Source of the DNA: Coprinopsis marcescibilis
Taxonomy: Eukaryota; Basidiomycota; Agaricomycetes; Agaricales; Psathyrellaceae
Direction of reading: 5' to 3'
Length of the DNA: 15,611 nucleotides
NCBI GenBank assembly: GCA_004369085.1
Contig: ML210384.1
Span: 24,684-40,294 of the forward strand
In this document: positions 1-7,779 of the stretch, piece after piece
Position numbering within the stretch: position 1 is the first letter of the stretch
How the letters are laid out: each line of letters starts with the position of its first letter
Made by a program: the position numbers and the translations under genes
Notes under the pieces: model-generated
Database searches by the model: none
What the model saw: the letters and a program-made list of their open reading frames with translations, nothing else
Told to the model about the DNA's origin: nothing

Positions 1-439
1 ATGTTAGTTCCTCTCAACTACTCGAAACACTTACTTGTCTCAACAACCTCTCATCCTGACTATGTTGTAAAACTATCATTGAATGACTAGGACATATTAT
101 TTGTCCTGCATCATAACAAATACAGGAGATAATTCACCAATATGCCAAGGACCTTATATATAATGGTTATAATCCCAGTAGAACCACAGGAAATATACTG
201 GACTCAACAGTACTAATAAGAATGAACCTAGAGGTAAGAAGCCTGAAGCTCAGACCAATGCCTCTGGTGACTCATGAGAAATTTAAGAAAAAAGGAGAAT
301 AAAGAACATCGCAATATGTACCACAAGCATTCCAGGTCTAAATCTCTCTGAAGAAACAGCTAAGAAGACACCCCATTGTCCAAACAAATGGAAAGACTAT
401 CAGAAACATCACAAGGGGTGTGAATGGTAACCCAAGGGT
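1..439. other. Left-edge region without a recognisable gene
   Basis: No reading frame of convincing length or composition is seen. The sequence is AT-rich and may be the body of the degraded LTR whose clearly recognisable end lies at 440-512. A TGTTG-type terminus near position 64 could be its other end, but the body does not align by eye with the better LTR at 10194-10587, so the extent is left open. Confidence 0.4.
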
Positions 440-512
440 TAGAATAAACAAGGATAGAGTCGAAGTTGAAGATGCTGAGAACACACACACACACACACAC
501 CAATTTTAATGC
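440..512 (-). repeat. Terminal part of a degraded Copia-type LTR, with AC microsatellite
   Basis: Positions 459-482 (GTCGAAGTTGAAGATGCTGA followed by GAACAC) match the end of the intact-looking LTR at 10546-10572 almost base for base. Both then run through an AC repeat into CCAATT. Here the AC tract is expanded to about ten units (481-500) and the expected CCAATTCTAACA terminus reads CCAATTTTAATG. The orientation is the same as the 10194-10587 LTR (element on the minus strand). The sequence to the right is not the expected Copia pol 3' end, so this is an isolated or rearranged LTR piece. The far end cannot be fixed. Confidence 0.55.
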
Positions 513-550
513 AAACTGACAAGTGCTATGCATACCAGCGAGCTTAGTGA

Positions 551-851
551 TGTGCACAAGAAAACATGACAAAATGGCAGTCAGAACATGACCAGAGGCC
601 CAAATCATCAGCCAACACATCCTCCTCCACCCCTAGTAGCTCCTCTGCCTCCCAGACCATAGTAGAGTCAGCAGGCGGCACTACAGTGCATCCCTCTGGT
701 CCTAGTGACCCTTCCCAACCCCTCCAGCTCAATGCTAACTTCCATTGGATCCCAGACACAGGTGCTACTGCTCACATGACTCCCCATGGTCATTGGCATT
801 ACAAGCCCCTGCACATTCCTGTTCATCTGGCTGACCAAGTACTTTACCCTG
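551..851 (+). pseudogene. Copia gag-protease remnant (retropepsin motif)
   Basis: An open stretch of about 100 codons on the plus strand. It begins with a Ser/Thr-rich linker of the type found between the gag zinc knuckle and protease of fungal Copia elements. It continues through Q-L-N-A-N-F-H-W-I-P and reaches D-T-G-A-T-A-H-M-T (codons for DTGA at 755-766). DTGA/DSGA followed by T-x-H-M is the hallmark of the Ty1/Copia aspartic protease, which processes the Gag-Pol polyprotein. The zinc knuckle is missing upstream (in-frame TGA at 548-550), and homology fades near 845 where low-complexity repeat begins. No integrase or RT follows. It lies in the opposite orientation to the adjacent LTR end, so it is a rearranged fragment and not a functional gene. 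Confidence 0.75.
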
Positions 852-1020
852 CCCCACAGGTCCTTGCAGTGGCCACACAGCTGCCATGTGGACTTGACAC
901 GGTTCTGGCATGGCTGGAGTGCGGCTGCTGTATGAAGGCTATGTGAAGGCTGTGTGAAGGCCATGCCACAGCCGTGTGGCTAGAGTGTGGCTCTGGCACA
1001 GCTCCAGCTGCATGGCTAGA
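852..1020. repeat. Degenerate GC-rich repeat block 1
   Basis: A run of short imperfect units built on GGC(A/T)(T/G)G and GTGTGGC/GAAGGC words (for example GAAGGCTATGT and GAAGGCTGTGT next to each other). It is the same low-complexity flavour as 1290-1570. All six frames tend to stay open because of the composition, not because of coding. It starts with 21 bases (852-872) that recur exactly at 9587-9607. Confidence 0.55.
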
Positions 1021-1024
1021 AGGA

Positions 1025-1174
1025 GGATTTGCTGCAATGCTCAAATGGAAGACTGCCAATAACTTCAACTGGATGATTCATGTGATGCTCCACTATCACA
1101 CTCAAATTGTGCAATCCAAACAGGAAAGAAACATGTAGAAAGGTGATGAGGATGAACAGGAAGAAGAAGAATAA
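1025..1174 (+). pseudogene. Short coding-like remnant with acidic C-terminus, unrecognised
   Basis: One frame reads about 37 codons of ordinary, non-repetitive protein composition (G-G-F-A-A-M-L-K-W-K-T-A-N-N-F-N-W-M-I-H). It meets a TAG at 1136-1138, then continues with K-G-D-E-D-E-Q and four Glu to a TAA at 1172-1174. The acidic end and an AATAAA-like sequence just after it (around 1174) resemble the 3' end of a gene. It sits between two low-complexity repeat blocks. The family is not recognised; it may be chance. Confidence 0.25.
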
Positions 1175-1289
1175 ATAAAATAGAATGTACTGTAACTATA
1201 GTTTTTTTTATTTACTATTTCAGTTTTGTCAATTGTGGCACTGCTCTAGCATGGACTATAGTATTATGCTTCTATGGATCTAGCATAGA

Positions 1290-1570
1290 TGACATGTGAG
1301 AGCCATACAATGGCTGCCATATGAAAGCTGTATGATGGCCACACAGAACTTGTATGGCTATCATACAGCGGCTGTGGAAGGGCCATACAATGGCCGCATG
1401 GAGATTGCATGGCTGCCACACGGACATGGCATGGCAGCCGCACAGAGATTGCACGGCAGCTGCACGGACATGGCACGGAGCTTGCACAGCTCTAGCATGG
1501 TGGCCGCACGGACTTGCACGGCCCTAGCATGGCCCTGACATGGCTCCAGCACAGTGGCCACACGGACTTG
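1290..1570. repeat. Degenerate CATGGC/GCACGG repeat block 2
   Basis: About 280 bp of imperfect short units such as GCCATACAATGGC, GCATGGC, GCACGGAC, GGCCGCACGGACTTG and CTAGCATGG, repeated at irregular spacing of roughly 10-25 bp. Many units are near-palindromic (GCCATGGC-like), so the block has many small inverted repeats. Several frames on both strands are open by composition only. Confidence 0.6.
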
Positions 1571-1956
1571 TGGGCCAGTGCTAAGTGTAGGGCTGACCAT
1601 AGCATTGTATATACAGCTGGTGTGGGGTGGGCTCCATGGTCTTTGAGCCTGTATTGGAAGGGAAGAAGGTTTCTAGGGCTGTAGAGTTAACTAGAGTACT
1701 TCATGTACCTAGGGCCTAGCCTGGATCAGGTAATCCACGGACAGCAACCACAGTTACCATGTTTGGCAGATTGTGATGGTTTTGGCTGATCATGGGAACA
1801 ATTTCCATGGTTATCCATGGTCCGGTGGTTGTAAGCATGAGATTAGGGTTCTTAATTTGGTTTGCTATGGAGATAAGCCATGGCAACACTTGATAACAAT
1901 TTTGCATTTCTTTTCTTTGCCCCCCCACCTGCTTTGTGCTGTGAGACATTGTTAAC
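1571..1956. other. Intergenic stretch without a recognisable gene
   Basis: A minus-strand frame stays open from about 2273 down to 1716, but its composition is unremarkable and it lies antisense to the ORF starting at 1957. I see no domain in it. Small CCATGG-containing repeats occur (CCATGGTTATCCATGG, 1803-1820 region). Nothing else is supported. Confidence 0.35.
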
Positions 1957-2274
1957 ATGCCCTTGAGAGACAGAGGAGCCAATAGGCAAGGTGGTGGCAC
2001 TGAAAAAGGCACTGGGAAAGCCCAAAACTCCTCTGAGGCTGTACCTGGAAATACTGTTGCCATGGCTGGTTCTGTGCCCAGCCCACTGACTGATATACTG
2101 CACCGCCCTCCCAATACACCTATTTTCCCTTCATACCAGTCTGGACCAGTGTGGCCAACCCCTGGAAATGTCTTTCTTGATGATAAGGCTGAATCTACTA
2201 CAATAATTAAAGGTTTTTCTCCCACGAGACAAGACAAGACAAGACAAATGTCAAAGACAAATGTCAAAGACAAA
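1957..2274 (+). pseudogene. 5' part of an unrecognised ORF split by the Helitron
   Basis: The frame opens with ATG at 1957 (in-frame TGA at 1942-1944 upstream) and runs 106 codons to the Helitron boundary. It is hydrophilic at the start (M-P-L-R-D-R-G-A-N-R-Q-G-G-G), then Pro/Ser-rich. Near the end the DNA holds a short tandem AAGAC repeat (about 2228-2246) and two copies of AAATGTCAAAGAC. No known domain is recognised. If the Helitron (2275-9437) is removed, codon AAA (2272-2274) is followed in phase by TAT (9438-9440), and the frame continues for 58 codons before a TAG. This phase match supports both the Helitron boundaries and the idea that the two halves were one reading frame. It could equally be part of another repeat family rather than a cellular gene. 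Confidence 0.45.
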
Positions 2275-2528
2275 TCACTATATAAGGAATTGATTGCTCA
2301 CGCACAAGCCAAGCTTTGTGTCGGGGTTCCGTGAGTAGGCTTGCCAACTTCTTGCGTTGTTCAGCTCCGTTTTGCTATCCCGCCCCTGACCTCAGCACTC
2401 GAAGATCATTCTAGAATGGCGCTGAACTGTGCCGAACATGTTCTGCGACTGCGACTGCTGATTCCAAGGGCATTGTCTCCCTCCATGTCGCCAACACGCT
2501 GAAGAGGTCGAGAACGTCGAAAGAAAGC
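2275..2528 (+). promoter_or_regulatory. Helitron 5' leader with TATA-like box
   Basis: 254 bp from the proposed left end to the first RepHel ATG hold no gene. TATATAA lies at 2279-2285, only 4 bp inside the element, and could serve as core promoter for the RepHel transcript. That role is an inference from position and sequence only. Confidence 0.35.
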
Positions 2529-2972
2529 ATGGTATTAGGGCTTCCTAGCCCTCCTCCTACTCAGGTATGCTCGGAATTTGTCTGTGACCTGGCCTTTGCT
2601 GACTGCTACGATAGGAACTTCAGCAGCAGCAGCAACGCCTCAGACAATGATCTCGCACACAGAATGAAAATGAGGATGTGTCCACTCAGCCTCGAAGAAA
2701 GACGCTGCCAACGAACCGTCCAGCCTTGGGTGATATATCTAACAACGTGTGTATTCCATGTTCTATCTAAAAGAGCTTTCTCCTCATTTACTTTACAGCA
2801 AGATCAAGCTTTTCTGTATCCCACTCCCCCTCAAACACAGAATGCCCGCTCCATTGCTCAGCTACAGCGTCGTCAAAATGAACGTGGTGGATCTCAAGCC
2901 AACACTCAAACCCAGACGAATTGGCGGTCCGAAGCTCAGAGAAGGCATCGCGAGAGAGAACGCGAACAACAG

Positions 2973-3249
2973 GAAGAACGACTGCGCGTTGGTCCTGCCA
3001 ACCCTACACCTGATCCCACTCAGCTTTGGCACCTGGAAGAACAGCATGCTTGCCGGTGTGAAGCCCAACAACATCGTCGTCAGAGGGAGAGGGAGGAACA
3101 TGGAGAACGCCAAGAAGAACAACTGCGTGTTGGTCCTGCCAACCCTACGCCCAATCCTACTCAGCTTCAGCACCTAGAAGAACTGCGCGCTCGCCGCTCT
3201 GAAGCTCAACAACGTCGTCGTCAGAGGGAGAGAGAGGAACGCGAAATTG
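2973..3249 (+). repeat. 141-bp coding repeat in the RepHel N-terminus
   Basis: Two copies of a 47-codon unit follow each other (2973-3113 and 3114-3249, the second cut by the intron). Each holds E-E-x-L-R-V-G-P-A-N-P-T-P, a Q-L-x-H-L-E-E segment and a basic A-Q-Q-x-R-R-Q-R-E-R-E-E stretch. The period is shown by GGTCCTGCCA at 2991 and 3132. The basic, heptad-like, Arg/Glu-rich part suggests a charged helix that may bind nucleic acid or form a coiled coil. Function is inferred. Confidence 0.8.
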
Positions 3250-3496
3250 GTATGTCGTTATCTGCGATTTCATGTCATCCTTCCTAACTTTTGGCACAGC
3301 AGCTGAACATCATCCCAGGTCTGCTGCCAATCATGAGGCGGACACACGTCAGGTGCCTGCGGAGGCAACGCACAATCAACGGAGACAAGGTATGTACACT
3401 TTTCTTTGATCCTTTTCATGCTACTGACCAAACACAGACCTTACTATTGCTCTCAAGAACAGTACCTGACCTCCGCTTTTTGCTCTTGCGCGTCAG

Positions 3497-5224
3497 GCCC
3501 ATGAAGAACCCGTTTCCCGCCACAGCTTGGATGTGCCCTGTCCAGACTGCCATGCACTTCATTGGGCCGCCGAGAAGCTTTCAACATCTACCCGAAGCAA
3601 AGCTAAATTCGGGATCTGCTGCAACTCTGGAAAAGTCCGTTTGCTGCCACTCCAGCCTCTGCCCCCCCAGCTTCGTGAACTCCTCACAGCGCAGCACGCC
3701 CAAGCCAAGGAATTCTGGGAGAACATATGGAAATACAACCAATCGTTCACATTCACGTCCATCAATGCAAAGGAGGATCGCTCAGTGAACCACGGGAGAG
3801 GAGAGCCGGTGTTTAGAATTCTTGGGGAGCTGTTCCACTGCGGAGGACTGCTACGACCTGAAAATGGCCGCCGACCAACATATGCCCAGCTGTACATCTA
3901 CGACCCTCAAACTGCTCTTGATACACGCCAGTCACTCAACGCAACGCTCAACTCCGACACGATCCGAGTTATTCAGCAGACCTTACTGGCCTACAACCCA
4001 TACGCTGCAGTCTTCCGCCACGCCCATGAAGTCTTGCAAGACCGCGACAGGGATGGCATCTCTGATGTCTCAGTTCGTCTTCGAGCTGCATCCCTTGGTA
4101 TTGGAGAACACAAGAGAAGAGGGAACTTACCGACTGCAGACGAGGTGGCAGTCATCATCTGTGACTCGAACAGGGAGAACCCAAGCAACCCTCAAGACAT
4201 TGTCCTCTACCTGCGCGATGGCGGCCTCCAAATCATCAATGATTTGAATCCTGCATACGCCCCTCTCTACTATGTTCTCCTTTTCCCTTGCGGCGAGTTG
4301 GGCTGGCACCCTGACCTGACAATGCACGAACCCGGTCGTGAGAAGCCTCGCCGACTCTCGCAAACCTGCTTTGTTGCCTATCGACTTCAAGTCCGTCCTC
4401 AAGAATTCTTGACTATTCTGCATGGCAAACATCTCCTTCAGTGCTACCTGGTCGATATGTATGCCTCGATCGATCAAAACCGACTTTGCTACCTCAAGCT
4501 CAACCAGAAGAAGCTTCATGCAGCTGTATACAGCGGTCTTCAAGATGCCTTGACCGCTGCTGACGAGGAAGTTGACCTCAACCAGCTAGGTAAGCGGACC
4601 ATTCTGCCATCATCATACATTGGAGGCCCTCGCCACATGCAACAGCGCTATCAAGACTCAATGGCAATTGCCCGTCACTTCCGTCACTGTGATCTGTTCC
4701 TCACCATGACCTGCAACCCGCAGTGGTCCGAAATCACAAACGAACTCCTTCCTGGCCAAACTGCATACGACTGTCCGGATCTGGTGGCACGGGTATTTGA
4801 GATGAAGAGGAAAGCGCTGTTGGACTTTGTGTACAAGCATGGTATCTACGGGAACTCTGTTGCCTACGTCTATAGCATTGAATTCCAAAAGCGCGGGTTA
4901 CCCCACATGCATGCGCTTATCTTTCTTGATGAACCCTGGAAGCTCAACACACCTGAAGCAGTCGACTCTTGCATCTCTGCAGAATGGCCAAACCCTGAAA
5001 CTCAGCCGCTTTTGTTAGAAACCGTGAAGAGGTGTATGGTTCATGGGCCATGCAGACGTCTCAACCCCAATGCACCATGTATGGATCAAGGTCGTTGCAC
5101 AAAAGGCTATCCTAAGCCTTACTCCGAGTTCACAATGTTCGACGAATTTGGATTTCCGTGCTACAAGAAGAGGGATGACGGGCAGGCATTCAAAGTTGGG
5201 AACCAATTCATTGACAACAGATGA
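3497..5224 (+). other. RepHel segment: Helitron-like N and HUH Rep nuclease, up to the TGA
   Basis: First uninterrupted part of the main exon. It begins A-H-E-E-P-V, then D-V-P-C-P-D-C-x-A-L-H-W, a Cys/His-containing start typical of fungal Helitron proteins. A segment around 4430-4560 (L-V-D-M-Y-A-S-I-D-Q-N-R-L-x-Y plus N-Q-K-K-L) matches the Helitron-like N domain. Rep follows with Y-V-Y-S-I-E-F-Q-K-R-G-L-P-H-M-H-A-L. The HUH histidines that bind the catalytic metal are intact. The segment ends at D-N-R-TGA, where family members read D-N-R-W. A translation ending here would lack the catalytic tyrosines and the helicase. Confidence 0.85.
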
Positions 5225-6289
5225 ATTGTTCCATACACACCCATACTTTCAGCTATTTTTGACTGTCATATCAATGTCGAATGTGTTGTGTCTGCGGGGT
5301 CATTCAAGTACCTGTTCAAATACGTCCAGAAGGGTGGGGATTTGGCAGGAGTGGAGGTGGAGGGAAGGGACAAAATCAAGCAGTACCTCAACGGGAGATA
5401 TATATCGGCATCAGAGGCAGTACATCGCATATTCCATTTTGAAATGCACAAGCAAGTTCCAAACATTGTTCGTTTGCAGGTTCATCTACCTGGCCAGCAT
5501 ATGGTTGTTGTCGATGCTCAGCAAGATGTTGCAGAAGTGAGGCAGCGGGTAAATGATGGGGGGTATGAGAAAACCACGTTGACTGCATGGTTCGATGCCA
5601 ACGCAGATAATGGCCCACTGGGTGAACTTGCTCGACAGTACACCTACCAAGAGTTTCCTCAGCACTTTGTATGGAAGGACAATGCAAGATGGGCTATTCG
5701 GAAGCAGGGGTTTGCAATTGGGCAGATGTATTTTGCGGGGCCAACAGCAGGAGAACGGTTCTATCTACGGATGCTTCTCTCAGTTGTCAAGGGAGTACGG
5801 TCGTTTGAGGAGCTTAGGAGCTTTGAGGGTGTCCAGTATGGAACCTTTCATGAGGCATGTCTAGCTCGAGGTCTTCTTGAAGACGATCGTGAGTGGAGGG
5901 AATGCCTTGTGGAGGCCTGCGAAATGCAGACGGGTACACGACTTCGACGACTGTTTGCGACAATATTGGTGTTTTGCGCACCTTTGCAGCCTAACGAACT
6001 ATGGGAGGAGTTTTGGGTCAAGATCTGCAATGACATTCCCCTTCAGCTTCGACAATTTGGCTACGCACAACCAGTTCAGGCCAACGTTCGCGACTATGGA
6101 CTTTACCTCCTTGACGAGGTACTCAAGGAGATGGGATACTCACTTGAGAACTGGCCCAGCATGCCGCAGCCCATCAAGAACTGGGCTATCCATTGTCCAA
6201 CCCCTCTTATAGTGGAGCAACTGAACTACAACCAGAACAAGCAGCGCACCCTCCTCCAGCAACGTCTTCCTCAGCTCAACAAAGAATAG
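5225..6289 (+). other. RepHel segment: Rep tyrosine region and linker, TGA to TAG
   Basis: In the same frame as the segment before it. It starts I-V-P-Y-T-P, then H-I-N-V-E, then the tyrosine motif K-Y-L-F-K-Y-V. In Helitron Rep proteins the two tyrosines attack the DNA strand and form the covalent intermediate; both are present. A linker of about 300 residues follows, up to Q-L-N-K-E and a TAG at 6287-6289. The next codons (A-T-A-Y) belong to the usual Q-x-x-A-Y start of the helicase, so TAG very probably replaced CAG. Confidence 0.82.
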
Positions 6290-7648
6290 GCTACAGCATA
6301 CACAGCCATTGTTGACTCGGTCGAGCGAGGTCTCTCAAAGGCCTTCTTTGTAAACGGCCCTGGAGGAACTGGAAAAACTTTTCTCTACAATGTCATCTGC
6401 AACAAGGTGCGCGGAGATGGCAATATTGTTCTGTGCATTGCCTCTTCAGGGATAGCTGCTCTGTTGCTTCCTAGAGGCCGGACATCTCATTCAACATTTC
6501 AAATTCCAATCCACATCCATGAAGACTCCGTATGTTCAATCAACAAGGATACCAACCGGGCCTGCCTTATGCAGGCTGCAAAGGTCATCATTTGGGACGA
6601 AGCAGGGGTGCAGCACCGTTACTGCATCGAGGCAGTTGATTGCACTCTGTGCGATCTCTGGGACGACCAAAGACCTTTTGGAGGAATGACCATTGTTTTT
6701 GGTGGAGACTTTCAGCAAACACTCCCCATGGTTCAACATGGAAGCAAAGAACAGATAATTGAAGCGACACTCCAGAAGTCAAATCTCTGGGACTTGATAG
6801 AGCTTCACCACCTCCACCAGAACATGCGGGTCCGGAACGATCCAGATGCAGCAGAGTTTTCACAGTGGCTACTAGACGTTGGGCATGGTCAGGGGATGGA
6901 GGGAGACGGGACACTTTTAGTTCCAGATTCACTCCGTGTTGGCAGCTACGAAGATCTGGTGGAGTTCATATACTCCGGAATTGACCAGAACCCTTCTTCT
7001 CAGTACTTCCTTGATCGCATGATTTTGGCTCCTCGAAACGCCGATGTTGCTGATACCAACCAGCGGATTCTTGAAAAGACGATGGGTGAAGCACAGGTAT
7101 TCCACAGTGCAGACCAGATTCTTGATGACCCAGACAATCACTGTGCAATTCCGGTCGAGTTCCTTCGCTCTCTCGATGCATCCAACTTTCCACCTGGCGA
7201 GCTTCACCTTAAGGTTGGCTGCCCTGTTATTCTACTTCAAAACATCTCATCGGCAATTGGTCTATGTAATGGTACTCGACTGGTGATTACACGGATGTCA
7301 AGGTGGGTTATAGAGGTCCAGATAATTGGTGGAGACCATGATGGGCAGATTGCATTGATTCCCACAATCTCACTCACACCTCAAGACTCAAGTGCCAAAC
7401 TCCCATTTAAAATCAAACGTAGACAGTTCCCAATTTGCCTGGCCTTTGCACTCACTATCAACAAGTCACAGGGACAGTCTGTCCGGTGGGTAGGGCTTGA
7501 CCTGCGGATTCCTGTTTTTGGACACGGCCAACTCTATGTTGCCCTGTCTCACGCTACTTTCCGTAACTGCATTAGAATATTGACTGGACACAATGGCACA
7601 GATATTGCAGTTCCCAATGTAGTATATCCTGAGGTATTGTTAGATTAA
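6290..7648 (+). other. RepHel segment: Pif1-type helicase domain
   Basis: About 452 codons in the same frame as Rep. Visible motifs: F-F-V-N-G-P-G-G-T-G-K-T (Walker A), A-S-S-G-I-A-A-L-L-L (Ia), W-D-E-A (II), V-F-G-G-D-F-Q-Q-T-L-P (III), L-K-V-G-C-P-V-I-L-L-Q-N, N-K-S-Q-G-Q-S (V) and G-Q-L-Y-V-A-L-S-H (VI). The family reads L-L-R-N and A-L-S-R at the two last-named places. The motif VI Arg (codon 7550-7552, here CAC) contacts the ATP gamma-phosphate in SF1 helicases, so ATPase activity would probably be lost even without the upstream stops. The domain ends N-V-V-Y-P-E-V-L-L-D with TAA. Confidence 0.88.
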
Positions 7649-7779
7649 TGCAACTCCTTTGAGCAAGAGAATGATCTTGAAAAACAGGAGCATTCTCGAA
7701 TGATCCTCGAGACAGGACTAAAGGAGTTGATTGCCATGAATATTCTGGAATTTTCCATGCCACTACAAGTTAATAAGGC

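Larger units (their letters stand above)
2529..7648 (+). pseudogene. Helitron Rep/helicase (RepHel) protein, inactivated
   Basis: RepHel nicks, joins and unwinds DNA for Helitron transposition. The gene is spliced: exon 2529-3249, intron 3250-3299 (GTATGT...CTAAC...CAG), exon 3300-3389, intron from 3390 (GTATGT) to either 3437 or further, then one long frame to TAA at 7646-7648. An additional in-phase intron at 2730-2798 is possible. Domains in order: charged N-terminus with 47-residue repeats; Helitron-like N domain; Rep with F-L-T-M-T-C-N-P, the HUH motif P-H-M-H (His codons 4904-4906 and 4910-4912) and the Y-x3-Y tyrosines (5309-5311, 5321-5323); Pif1-like SF1 helicase with Walker A GPGGTGKT (6356-6379) and Walker B V-I-I-W-D-E-A (6584-6604). 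Breaks: in-frame TGA at 5222-5224 where the family has Trp, TAG at 6287-6289 where Gln is expected, and a TGA at 3467-3469 if the second intron ends at 3437. Motif VI reads A-L-S-H instead of A-L-S-R. The frame is otherwise uninterrupted for about 1,380 codons, so decay is recent. Confidence 0.9.

Noticed and set aside
481..500. AC repeat as a possible regulatory Z-DNA element
   Set aside because: It is simply an expanded version of the AC tract present in the related LTR at 10568-10576.
1264..1600. Several open frames on both strands in the GC-rich block
   Set aside because: They follow from repeat composition lacking stop codons; no protein signature.
1716..2273. Minus-strand open frame of 185 codons
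   Set aside because: Antisense to the better supported ORF at 1957; no domain and ordinary composition.
2862..3177. Out-of-phase open frames over the RepHel N-terminal repeat
   Set aside because: Shadows of the repeated coding unit; the phase-0 frame has the Arg/Glu-rich sequence known from Helitron proteins.
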